A stretch of 64,000 bases of DNA, from positions 4,543,284-4,607,283 of the forward strand of contig OZ024808.1 in assembly GCA_964017045.1 (NCBI GenBank). Direction: 5' to 3'. Below, piece after piece: positions 1 through 11,000 of the stretch. This DNA is from Omphiscola glabra. Its lineage: Eukaryota; Mollusca; Gastropoda; Lymnaeidae. The translations under genes were made by a program, and so were the position numbers. Numbering within the stretch: position 1 is the first letter of the stretch; each line of letters opens with the position of its first letter. Below the pieces are notes generated by a model. It was not told where the DNA came from. It saw only the letters and a program-made list of their open reading frames with translations, and made no database searches.

Positions 1-70
1 ATATGAGGTCATCCTTAGAGATCACGGATGAGGTTATCCTTAGAGATCACAGATGAGGTTATCCTTTCCT
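1..70. repeat. Short tandem repeat, about 24 bp unit, cut by window edge
   Basis: About two and a half copies built around GAGGTTATCCTTAGAGATCA at the very left edge. It may continue outside the window. Confidence 0.6.
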
Positions 71-294
71 GAAATTTCAAGTTCAGTTAATTCACAAAAA
101 TGGACCTTCAGTCCATAGTAATAAAAACCAAACAATTTTATTTGAAATTCATTCTATTTAGCGGTAATATTTGAATACGTTTTTGGTTTTACCGAAGTAC
201 CTAACTCTAAACATAATAATTTTAATATTTAAACTTATATTGTATCACAACGTCTCTTGTTCCATAAGTTTTATCAAACAAATTCAACTACCAT

Positions 295-361
295 CGGCGG
301 GCCTGATGAACTGACGTTGCGGGCTGGATCCGGCCCACGGGCCGTAGTGTGGTGACCCCTG
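295..361 (+). mobile_element. hAT-type terminal fragment
   Basis: Ends in GGCCGTAGTGTGGTGACCCC followed by TG, resembling hAT terminal inverted repeats of the CAGGGGTCACCA type. Only this end was recognised. Confidence 0.4.
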
Positions 362-369
362 GTCTAGGG

Positions 370-690
370 CAGTGGTTCTCAAGCTCCATCGGCCCGAAGT
401 TTACACATTATTAGCAGCCCATGTCTATCGTGTTATTAGCATTCTCTATGGAAGATTAAATTTCCAATTATAATATAAAAATGTAAACACTATTTAAGAA
501 AGACAATACTTCATTAAAGGTGAATGTAACGCTCACTTTTATTTATTCGATACTAAGATTATTAATTTGATCCAGCGATACATCGGCGTTTAAAGTGCTA
601 CTTAGCATAAGTTATGGATATCTAACGTCTTCTCTGATCGATTATTCTTATTGAGAAGTGTGAGCCTAGTAATGTGATATATGAGTTTTT
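370..690 (+). mobile_element. hAT-like interspersed element, copy 1
   Basis: Starts CAGTGGTTCTCAAG, a typical hAT terminus, and is co-linear with 37550-37860 (shared ACGCTCACTTTTATTTATTC and GATCCAGCGATAC). No transposase frame is visible. The right end was not defined. Confidence 0.55.
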
Positions 691-1039
691 TAAAGTCTAT
701 CGGAAAGTTTTTGCATATATTAATATACTATGCACATTTTTATCTTTCCTTTATTGATTGGAGCCAAGTTGAACGCGCGCACTCTAAGCGCTTTGAACAA
801 TATAAAATGGAATTTCGAATATTGGTTTTTACTGCACACACGACTCGCATCGCTTCACGTACTGCATACATTATGAAAACTGCTTCCTCCTTCATCCCGT
901 GAGTTCAAATCCTTTACTACACAATATCTCTCCTAATACTTTATGAAACATGTCTAAGTTTGTCTCCAGCTACTTGCAGATAATTATCTCTTTATCTCCC
1001 AGCTCAGATCACGTTCAGATAATTGCATACGATGATCTT
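691..1039. other. No gene recognised
   Basis: AT-rich sequence. A 73-codon open frame at 681-902 shows no family likeness, no repeat structure and no splice support. Nothing else is seen. Confidence 0.5.
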
Positions 1040-2090
1040 CTTTGAATAATTTAATATCATTAGCGCATAATTTCATGTGTCACATATACATCCATATATA
1101 GTCTCAAATAGATTCGTAGAGTACAGATGTATAATGCTATGGGATAAACTCAGTCAATGGGATGAACTCAGTCAGTGGGATGAACTCAGTCAATGGGATG
1201 AACTCAGTCAATGGGATGAGCTCAGTCAATGGGATGAGCTCAGTCAATGGTATGTACCCAGTCAATGGGATGGACTCAGTCAATGGGATGAACTCAGTCA
1301 ATGGGATGAACTCAGTCAATGGGATGAACTCAGTCAATGGGATGAACTCAGTCAATGGGATGAACTCAGTCAATGGGATGAACTCAGTCAATGGGATGAA
1401 CTCAGTCAATGGGATGGACTCAGTCAATGGGATGGACTCAGTCAATGGGATGAACTCAGTCAATGGGATGAACTCAGTCAATGGGATGAACTCAGTCAAT
1501 GGGATGAACTCAGTCAATGGGATGGACTCAGTCAATGGGATGAACTCAGTCAATGTGATGAACTCAGTAACATACTAAGTACTCTTTAATAATTAAACAT
1601 TATTATAAGAATCATTTCGTCGTCTGTTTGTATAACCCGTGCTATATCACCATCATGTATTTTTTATTGCTAGTTAGGTAAGCTCGTCATAACTTTTACG
1701 TTCTAGAGATATCCAGCATGTTTACGGTTGGTTGTGTACATGGCCTAGCGAATCAATTTAATTTTGAGTGTCACAAAGGGATATCATCTTGTTTTTTTAA
1801 TTGACTGATCACTTGGGAGTTAAGTATCAAACACACCTTAAAGAAAGTTGACATTTGTTATCTATTGTGTCACAATGGCACTACGGCATTTACAGGATAA
1901 AGGGATACACGGACAGCTGTACACTCATTATTGAAGCACATAGTTAGCAGGTAAATGCTTTCATCCCCAGTTGATGATTTAACTACACAGTCTATCAAAG
2001 TCAGCATTTTTATCTGCGGTGATCTGCTACGAGAACAAGCATTTTTGTTTGGTAACTAGTTTACGGTGCAACAAATGGATGGGAAGTGCG
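1040..2090 (-). pseudogene. Decayed copy of ABCG2 intron 16 / exon 16 / intron 15 (third gene relic)
   Basis: The stretch aligns piecewise with copy A. 1045-1140 and 1570-1710 match 9530-9870 (intron 16; for example the shared GATGTATAATG-like and TCTAGAGATATC blocks). 1728-1800 matches 11458-11530, including TGTACATGGCCTA, the exon 16 acceptor and first codons. 1880-2075 matches parts of 11625-12505 (intron 15; shared ATCCCCAGTTG and TTTAGTAACCA-like blocks). Most of exon 16 and all of exon 15 are gone, as are A's 21-, 24- and 27-bp arrays. An unrelated 18-bp array has grown inside the relic. It reads as a remnant of a third tandem copy; a duplicated intron fragment is the alternative. Confidence 0.62.
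1141..1569. repeat. Minisatellite, 18-bp unit, about 23 copies
   Basis: Unit GATGAACTCAGTCAATGG with a few variants (GATGGACTC, GATGAGCTC). The unit length is a multiple of three and lacks stops, so three long repetitive frames arise by chance. The related sequence at 9640 carries only the seed GGGATAAACTCA, so the array arose after the two copies split. Confidence 0.95.
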
Positions 2091-2430
2091 CTTTTGAATC
2101 CGGTTAGATGGGAATTGTTGACATGTTTCTCTGACAAGGAATATTTCTTCGCGTATGACATTAACAGACAAACAAATTGTTAACAAACTGCTGTGGTTTA
2201 TAAACTAAAAAGAAATTATTACTGGTTAAGGGCTTAACCCAAAGTGTATGTGCTTAACTTTGTTTCTCTATAACAACCAACAAATTGAAAATTCTGGCAT
2301 GCCGTGGTTCTGTGCTGTCTGCGATGGTCAGAATAGCCAGTCTGTGTTTGACCTCCATAGTGCAAGGACACAATCTACCTTCCGTGATTTCTCCCTAGCG
2401 AACGGACCTTCAAAGTTTTCATCTCCCACA

Positions 2431-2614
2431 CTGCTCTACTCCTATGTGCTGCTCTACTCCTATGTGCTGCTCTACTCCTATGTGCTGCTCTACTCCTATG
2501 TGCTGCTCTACTCCTATGTGCTGCTCTACTCCTATGTGCTGCTCTACTCCTATGTGCTGCTCTACTCATATGTGCTGCTCTACTCCTATGTGCTGCTCTA
2601 CTCCTATGTGCTGC
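2431..2614. repeat. Minisatellite, 18-bp unit, about 10 copies
   Basis: Unit CTGCTCTACTCCTATGTG, nearly invariant. It abuts the 5' end of the LINE fragment that follows. Confidence 0.95.
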
Positions 2615-3460
2615 AGTCAGCACTACAAACAGAATCACAGACCATTTCACATATTGAATGTGAAATTTCAGCCTGCAAGCGGGAAGAGAGTCGAGATAGC
2701 AAACCTGATCAACAGCCTAAAACCTGACATCATCCTGGGTACAGAAACATGGCTGAATCCCTCCATAGCCAACGCAGAGGTTGTACCTCATAATTACAAA
2801 TTATTCCGGAGAGATAGAAGAGACCGAGATGAGGAGTACTTGTTGCTGTCCATCACAACCTGGACTGTCACGCTGTTCCAGAACAAGATGTTGCGAGCTC
2901 CTTTTGGTGAGGATGAAGCTGAAGGGTGATGAACCAGGTCTGAGGAGGCTCGATTTGTCGCTTCAGAGAAAAATACTGTCGAAGAACGCTTACCTCCTTA
3001 TAAAGGGGAGGGGGGTCAACTTTCCTGGTTGGAAATGGCAGATTCCTTCCCTGATGGCCAAGTACCCATACACTGTCCTACACTCTGACTTCATGGAGAT
3101 GATTTACAAGCATGGTCTGGAACAGCTGGTTGAAGAACCCGCGAGAGGGGAGGGGGGAAACACTCTCGACCTACTCCTCACCAACTGTCCACATCTCATC
3201 CCAAAAGTTGAGGTCATCCCCAGGATATCAGACCATTGCATACCATATTATGAATTTCAGGTCAGCTCACTAAAATAATAACAGGCCACACGAGACATGT
3301 ACGCCAAGGCAGACTGGGATAGTCTGAGAAGTGCAACACCAATGATTAGTTTTAACATGCATGAGATTCAGGGTACAGTGACAACAGAAGAGCTGTGGAT
3401 AATATTCGAGAAGACAATTAATGATGCAGTGAAAGCCCAAAGTTGATCACGTATCCTGAA
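2615..3460 (+). mobile_element. Degenerate non-LTR retrotransposon, endonuclease region
   Basis: Frames read KRVEIANLINSLKPDIILGT then ETWLNPSIANAEV, and further on GNTLDLLLTNCPHLIPKVEV and ISDHC. These are the ETWL, LDLLLT and SDHC motifs of the apurinic-type endonuclease of Jockey/CR1-group LINEs. Frames shift several times and stops follow near 3277 and 3444, so it is dead. Confidence 0.8.
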
Positions 3461-3929
3461 AACAACACTTTAAAAAAAAAAAAAAGGAAGCTTTTAAAAT
3501 ATGATCCAGTTCTAGCCGTGAACATTCCTGACGTAAGAGACAATCAAATCAAGGAATTCAATTAGTGGAGTATTCTAATAATAATTTTAAAAAAAAACAC
3601 ACACACACAAACTTTAAGCCACCAATTTCCATGTCATCAGTATTTACATGCCCTTACTCATATTTGCATAACAACATGCGGAAAAAATGTTCCTTTTTTG
3701 AGTGCCTGTGTCTGGAAGGGTTAGGAATACCAAAACAAACACGTGTCTATGATAATGTTGCACCGTAAATGGATGTGCTCATGTATGTCTCTACCTGAAC
3801 TCTCAACGTCTTCATAACTGAGGTCATTTCATGTTCTCATGATTATTCCTGACCCCGGGGGGGGGGGGGGGTGGGGGGCGTAACGATACTGGGGGGGCAC
3901 CAAAATTCTCTCCCTTGCTGTGATATAGC
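3461..3929. other. Interspersed repeat of unknown class, first copy (left part)
   Basis: 3715-3860 resembles 12820-13100 (shared GATGTGCTCAT and GTTCTCATGATTATTCCTGAC). It ends at a G run of about 18 at 3858. No coding potential is recognised. Confidence 0.45.
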
Positions 3930-4240
3930 TGTACAGAAGGCTCTGCACCCGAATATCTTCCAAAAAGGATTTCGAAAAATGTATCCTTACAGAACCTGCG
4001 CTCTTCAACACATTTCGTACTGAGAGTTCCCAGTGTGGATGGACAAAGGAAGAATTCATACGGGGTGCGCTCTTTTGAAGCTATTGCGTCTAAATTGTGG
4101 AACAGTTTGCCTCAATCTTTATGGGCACATTAAAAGTGATAAAAAGTCATTTCAGAACCATTTAAATAAACTCTTTTTTTCTTTAAATACATTTTAAGAC
4201 ACCAGAGCGCTAAAACAGCACGGACACAAGCGCTGTAAAA
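3930..4240 (+). mobile_element. LINE 3' fragment, reverse transcriptase C-terminus
   Basis: Reads [20 protein letters not shown] then ASKLWNSLPQSL, matching the minus-strand fragment at 28240-28735 ([20 protein letters not shown]). It has the tail GCGCTGTAAAAGTA typical of CR1/L2-like 3' ends. It interrupts the unknown interspersed repeat. Confidence 0.8.
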
Positions 4241-4533
4241 GTACTCAATCATCACCATCAGCATCGAGTGTGCAAGTGTTTGGCTCATCAGCTGGACATT
4301 GATGTTACGTACCTCTATGTGGTGGTTCTCACCTTCCTTTGACCATCCAAGTTCTGGCACAGAGCAGTCGCATATAAAATGAAACAGTATTTATTGTGTT
4401 TGCCTACTATAGATTTTGGTTGCTATGGCAACGTAGATATTGCATTTTACTGATAATATAGCTTTTCACCATATTGTGTCTCTTCCTTTGATGGTGGTGT
4501 TGCAACAAGAGATGGTTGTGTCAGGGATTCAGT
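4241..4533. repeat. Interspersed repeat of unknown class, first copy (right part)
   Basis: Co-linear with 13150-13432: shared CCTTCCTTTGACCA, CAAGTTCTGGCACAGAGCA, TGAAACAGTATTTATTGTG and GAGATGGTTGTGTCAGGGAT. No open frame is convincing. Confidence 0.7.
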
Positions 4534-4534
4534 A

Positions 4535-4650
4535 CAGTGGTACCTCGGGATACGAATTTAATTCGTTCTGTTACCTTGCTCGTAAGTCAATTTGCTCGTA
4601 TCTCAAAGCCATTTTCCCCATTGAAATTAATAGTAAAAAGAAAATAAAGA
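4535..4650 (+). mobile_element. Mariner-like terminus, truncated
   Basis: TA followed by CAGTGGTACCTCGGGATACG, then ATTTGCTCGTATCTCAAAGC. This is the same terminal sequence as the complete element at 6349-7000. It is inserted exactly where the repeat copy near 13432 is uninterrupted. The other end was not found. Confidence 0.65.
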
Positions 4651-5080
4651 GAAAGTAACTAAGCTGAGGCTGATCTCGTTTTACTGGGTAATTACTTTTT
4701 ATGTACGGTGGAGCGATCGTTCAGCACATTACGTCATGTAAAAAACATGGTTTAGATCTACAATGTCAGATGAACGTCTGTCTGGGTTGTGCATGTTAAG
4801 CGTACACGAGACAAAGTGAACTGCAACAAAACAGACTTTATGGACAAAATTGTAGATATGTTTGGTAGCGATAACAGACGACTCCAGTTCTTGTTTAAAG
4901 AATACATTTTATTTTAAATTTATGTTGTAATATTTTTTGTTGTAGACATATATTGTGTTAATAAAAAATTTGTTGCAACAGTATGCCCTTCATTACTACA
5001 GTGTCCTGTCAGTTCGTTCACCATACAAATACGCTACAGTAAATTAAAACTACATTAAAACATTACTAAAAATATTTTGA
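4651..5080. other. No gene recognised
   Basis: AT-rich sequence without open frames of note. It may include the interior of the truncated mariner-like element. Confidence 0.4.
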
Positions 5081-5275
5081 CCCCCCCCCTAGAAAATATT
5101 TGGCGCCCCCCCCCTAAAAAATATTTTGCCCCCACCCAAAAAAAAAAAAAAGATTTTGCCCCCCAGAAAATATTTTGCCCCCCCCTAGAAAATATTTCCA
5201 CCCCCTAGAAAATATTTTGCCCCCACCCCCCTAGAAAATATATTGCCCCCCCCCCTAGAAAATTTCCTTCGGGGG
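5081..5275. repeat. C-rich minisatellite, about 24-30 bp unit
   Basis: About seven copies of a C run followed by TAGAAAATATTTTG. C runs of 5 to 10 vary in length, so base counts may be unreliable here. Confidence 0.85.
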
Positions 5276-5953
5276 CCCATGATTGGGATTGCAATTTTTT
5301 AACGTTGTTGTTTTCCAACTTATTTTATTTAAAAACAAAACTTTATTCGATTCTGTAAAATCTGGCTAGCATTACAAGGTGAAGGTCGGAAGGGGGTGGA
5401 GAGTTTCCGAAAGAATTTGAGGATAAAACCATCGGTGTACCCCACCGGATGACCAAACCCAGTGACTCCTCTGACTTTATCTTACCATCAACTGCATTGC
5501 AGGTGTACACCCTAAAGGTACTCTGCATCAAGTCATATTTGGAACGTACCAGGGGCGATTCGTATATTTTAATTTTCTTTTCTTCTTAAAGGGAATTAGT
5601 AACTGATTTGAAACTTAATTTGAACTCACGATTTTAAAAAAATAAATAGAGAGAATAAAAAAGGCGGGTACCCCGTTGTAACATTTCTCCCAGTCAGCAG
5701 CAACATATTTTGGAAACTGACACAGTTGGCATCACTTCCTTTATTAAAGCATGGCTAATGTTCCATCCACTGTCTCCCCTACTTCCTTGCCTTTCCCGGC
5801 CCCCAGCCAACCAAACCAAGTGTAGAGAAAGTTGCTCATATTGATAGTTGCCTTAGAATCGGTTGGTGCACTATGACGAGATGTTTTGATCACTAACATA
5901 ATTTGGTGAAACGCTGACTACAAACTGTAAACGAAAAACAAAAATTCCACTAT
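5276..5953. other. No gene recognised
   Basis: 5340-5530 on the minus strand is a short open frame without family likeness. Nothing else is supported. Confidence 0.4.
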
Positions 5954-6303
5954 ATGAAAATCTCACGTTTAACTGTTAACCACATCTCACCTTCCACTAT
6001 AAGAAAAATCTCACCTTTCACTCTTATGCAAATCTTACTTTTCACTTTTAGGCAAATCTCGAATTTCACTATTTGGCACATCTTATCTTCCACATTAAGG
6101 CAAATTTCACCTCTAACTTATAACGAACATCCTATCTTCCACTATTATGTACATCTCACATCTACTATTTGGCACATTTCACCTTCCACTATTAGGCACA
6201 ACTCACCAGTAACTATTAGGTACATCTAGCCTTCTACTACTAGGCACATCTCAACCTCCTCTATATGGCATATCTAGCATTTCACTATTAGGCAAATCTC
6301 ACA
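5954..6303. repeat. Degenerate minisatellite, about 21-24 bp unit
   Basis: Some fifteen diverged copies of CACCTTCCACTATTAGGCAC and close variants. The divergence suggests an old array. Confidence 0.85.
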
Positions 6304-6348
6304 CTCGTTTTAATTCCTGAACAAGTTTCAGTCTGAATACAATAAATA

Positions 6349-7000
6349 CGGTGGTACCTCGACATGCGAGCGCCCTGACATACGAGATTTTTTGGATACG
6401 AGCCGTCGAGTGAGCGATGTTTTGCTGTGAGATAGGAGAACTATTTGAGATACTAGGAACCTGATCAGGGGGTCAGCCGGCTGCGGTGACGAAAATTAAG
6501 CGAAGGTAACAAAAAAAATTGTACAGTGGCATTTAAGCTCAAATAAATTCAGTGAAGTTTAGTTAAGTTCAATTAAGTTTAGGGATAAAGTGTAGCATTA
6601 ACAGTGTAACGAGCAAGTGAATTAAAGTGACCGAAAGAGTTTAGCATTAACAGTGTAGCCAGAAAATGAACGAAGTGAAGCTCCTTCGCCTTTCTCCTCC
6701 ACCCTACACCTCCGCCAGCATCTTCCGTACGCTCCAGTCGGCTGATTTCCAAGGTAAATACCCTTTATAAAACCAGTTGATTTCTTTACATTCTCTTTTA
6801 TTATGTTTTTTATACGATACTTTTCATCTATAAATAAATTTTTCTTATTCAAAAACGCGTAACAAAAACAACTGAGTTGGCATTTTGTGGGCTGAAACGG
6901 AATAATGGCATTTCTATAAAATTCAATGGGGAAAATTGCTTTGAGATACGAGCAAATTGACATACGAAACGAATTAAATTCGTATGTCGAGGTACAACTG
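6349..7000. mobile_element. Mariner-like element or MITE with TA target duplication
   Basis: Ends CGGTGGTACCTCGACAT and, inverted, CAGTTGTACCTCGACAT, flanked by TA on both sides (6347-6348, 7001-7002). The inner terminal region repeats ATACGAGCAAATTGACATACG. The interior has no intact transposase frame, so it is non-autonomous. Confidence 0.75.
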
Positions 7001-7002
7001 TA

Positions 7003-7862
7003 CTTTGGTTCACTTATTTTTCCCCTTCATGATCTAATATGACACAGTCAAGGCTTTCTGCGATTTTGTATTAGTTAAAAGTGATGGTTCGTCTGTCGAA
7101 AGCCAACCATGCCCATTCCAAACTTTGGCCTGTTGCCGACGCTGAATCTGTCTGTTGGTGCGCAGATGGATGATCAGACCAATTCGGGCACGAAATCTTC
7201 AGGTGCAGAAGATGCAGGGGTTGGATGGGACAGCTCCAGGTACAGAGTTGAGGGGACGTGTGGGTGAAAAATCTAAAAAAATTTGTTGGCTTTATATGGG
7301 GAATTTTTTTACTTACACCTTATTTGGCATTGATGATTGAAATGGAGGTAGAAAACAGGTTTTTAAGAAAAAAAAATCCATTTGTTGCCCTTGTAACCCA
7401 TAAAATATTCCGCCATTTTAATTCTTTTTTTTAGTGTATCTAAAATCACTCAGGTTTTTACAAATATTAAATTATGGCCATCACATTTTAAACATAGACT
7501 ATTTAACCTGTAATAAAACCGTGTATAAAAGGACTTTTTATAGATATATTTATAAATTTAAATGTATATCAATTGGTGAGAGGCTCCATTGAACTGGCTA
7601 CATCATTAACACGACTCCAACAAAAAGTATGAGTTAGTTAAAGTATCGAATCAAATATAGGAAACGCCCTCTGAAGCATCTCATGAAGGTTAAATTGATA
7701 CTTAATAAACTTTATGACTGATGTGTTCGTGACTCCATTTAGCACTAGGAGTGTGGTCGCTTATGAAAAGTGGAAGGAGAAATCCGTAAAAAAATATAAA
7801 TTGTTTTTTTCTTTTGACTTGCAGACACATCACAGAAGAGTTCTAAATCAACTCCATTAGCC
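7003..7862. other. 3' flank of copy A
   Basis: 7820-7862 is conserved after copy B (ACACATCACAGAAGAGTT) and is likely 3' UTR. The rest shows no gene. Confidence 0.5.
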
Positions 7863-8013
7863 TTATGTTGTTTTCTTCATACGCCTCAGCTGAATGTACG
7901 TCAGAACCAACAGACAAAGTGTGTACACAGCCAAAGCGAGGTAGTTCTGCCAGAAGTCCCACGGTTCTTTGTAGTCCATGTCTTGCATAGAGAGATATTT
8001 ATCTCCTGATTCA
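7863..8013 (-). CDS. ABCG2: Copy A exon 17 (TM6, stop)
   Basis: A 151-bp exon, residues 593-642 and TAA. Cys593 is split across the junction. Reads [20 protein letters not shown], then the helix [17 protein letters not shown] and the basic tail RRMKKTT. Acceptor TCTCATAG. It is nearly identical to the copy B exon, and about 35 bp of 3' UTR is also conserved between copies. No clear AATAAA was found downstream. Confidence 0.95.
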
Positions 8014-11000
8014 CTATGAGAAGAAAACATAAACATATGGTTATATAACTAAGTGCAAACAAAATGTCAACAAAAACATAAAATATGTGATATATGTTTT
8101 GATCTCACATAAAATATGTCACATATGTTTTGATCTCACATAAAATATGTCACATATGTTTTGATCTCACATAAAATATGTCACATATGTTTTGATCTCA
8201 CATAAAATATGTCACATATGTTTTGATCTCACATAAAATATGTCACATATGTTTTGATCTCACATAAAATATGTCACATATGTTTTGATCTCACATAAAA
8301 TATGTCACATATGTTTTGATCTCACATAAAATATGTCACATATGTTTTGATCTCACATAAAATATGTCACATATGTTTTGATCTCACATAAAATATGTCA
8401 CATATGTTTTGATCTCACATAAAATATGTCACATATGTTTTGATCTCACATAAAATATGTCACATATGTTTTGATCATAAATAAAATATTTAATGAATGC
8501 ATAAATAAAACAATTCTTTTTACAAATAAAGAATATTATGTTTGAACATACGAGAACATACGAGAACATACGAGAACATACGAGAACATATATGGATGGG
8601 GATGGTAAGATATAGATAACTTATATTTTCATATATTTAAAAAGTTAGATAGTTTTATAGATTATTTTGTCTGTCAACATGGCGGCATAGTCTGGTGTCC
8701 TAAATATTGGGATTTGTATTAAAACAATGAAACACACAAAATCCCAGTCTGTGTCTTCGTACAACCAACTAGTGACTATACCAGAAATGCCTCGTGTGAT
8801 GTACGTTAATGAACACATTATCATCTGTTGGAAATAGAAGCACCCCCCCCCCCCCTTGTGGTATGGCTGAGTGGTTAGACAAAAACTAAATCTGAAATTA
8901 AATGAATGAAAGATTCGATGCCATCATGAAGAAGTGTCTTTTTATTGTACGCATGAATGAATGCATGATTCTATGACATCAGGAAGAAGTGTCTTTTTAT
9001 TGTACGCATGAATGAATGCAAGATTCTATGACATCAGGAAGAAGTGTCTTTTTATTGTAATCATGAAGAGCTCAAATAATATGAAACTATTTAGCTCTGA
9101 AAAGATAGTTTTAATTCCATTAAGATTGAAATGCCATCATTTTTGACGTGGCAGTGTATGACACGGAACAAAGCGTAAGACAATCGTGAATTTGACCACT
9201 AGGGCAAGGTACAACTACTTTCTGTACAGCCACCGCGACCATGGTTTTAGATATAAGCAAGATCACAAATTAATTTGTGCTTTTTTGTAGACGTTAAATA
9301 CTACATCTTCCCGGAACATGCCACGAGCTAAATTCCCAACTAGGAAATGTTGTGTGCGCTGGAGTAACACTAACATCTGTATCAATATAGTAGTCTTACC
9401 GCAATGCACTCATGTCTTTAAAGAAAAGATTGAACGATACAACAGTATCAAATGAACTGTTATAAAACACTTTATAATATCGTAGTAAATATCCTGTAAT
9501 GTTCTTTCCTTACTTGAACACCACAGTGGCCATCGAATAATTTAATAAATCAACAGATAATTTTAATTGCCATGTTTTATAGCTCGCGTATCTCAGATAG
9601 ATTCAAAGAGAACGAATGTATAATGAAATGTTGTGGGATAAACTCACCAACATAAAACTGTTTCATGATCAAACATTATTAAAAGAATTATCGCTCGATT
9701 GAATAACCGATTGCTAGTTGAGTAATTGTGTCATAACCTCTACCGCATCATCATCATAGAATCTTTATTGCTAGTTGAGTAATTGTGTCATAACCTCTAC
9801 CGCATCATCATCATAGAATCTTTATTGCTAGTTAAGTCATAACCTGTATAATCTAGAGATATCAAAAATTGTTGAAAGGCAGGACCTGAATTTCTTGTAT
9901 GTAATTTTGTATTGTTGCATTTTGTATTTTTATAGCACTTCGAGTTTTAATTAGGGATGAAGCGTGTTTTGTAAATGAATTTATTTTTATTATTATTATT
10001 AAATATTTAAAACTGTTGGTCACTCACAGACACGGCTACGATAACATGAACTTTGGACTTTGACATGGAAAAAGCAAAGGGATGTTGCAATTATGACAAC
10101 TGTAAATAGTGGATCAAAAGAGGGGAAGAAATTGAAGAGAAAAAAGACTTTGGAGGAAGAGAATCCTGGACGCTGGATGACACGTCCAAAGGAAATATCC
10201 AGATTACCATGTATACCAAGAAATGGGAGGTAATGAGCTCAGCCCAGTGAGACAAAATAACTTTTTAGGGAAACTTGCAAATGAAGCAGAGACTTGAAAA
10301 AAAAGGACAACAAGAAAATATAAATGACAACAGCTGAAAGAACACAATAAACAAATCTAGGGCATTCTATTCAAAGCAGAGAATTGTGCCCCCTCCCCTC
10401 CTCCCCCGGGCAGAGAAGGCTGAAAGAAAGCCTGCTTATGACATTGGAGTGACAGCTTATGACATTGGAGTGACAGCTTATGACATTGGAGTGACAGCTT
10501 ATGACATTGGAGTGACATCTTATGACATTGGAGTGACAGCTTATGACATTGGAGTGACAGCTTATGACATTGGAGTGACAGCTTATGACATTGGAGTGAC
10601 AGCTTATGACATTGGAGTGACAGTACCAGGTCGTTCGGCGCTGGGGATGGCTTTGTAATGTCATAAGATTAGCAGAGGTCAGACTTCCTCACATAAATCA
10701 CTTATAATGAAACCATGGAAGCCCTAAAGAAACTTGGAGCATAAAAATACAGAATGCTCTGTAGATAGGAATCTGAGCGTGCAGACAGGCGATAGAAAGG
10801 GTTGATAATTCTTGACCGTTAATTTAAGCTTGCATCAATGGCCAAGCGACGACTGAAAGAAATATGAAGAATATCTGTCAACATTCACGTCACCAACAGT
10901 TTGTATGACGTTTGTTGTAAATAACTCACCAGTATGTCTTGTTGTAAATAACTCACCAGTATGTCTTGTTGTAAATAACTCACCAGTATGTCTTGTTGTA

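Noticed and set aside
1077..1589. 170-codon frame of repeated DELSQW
   Set aside because: The 18-bp array is open in three frames and on both strands; no start context, flanking domain or homologous single-copy protein.
8852..8890. A tRNA gene
   Set aside because: Only an A-box-like start is present; no anticodon arm, B box or acceptor stem pairing.
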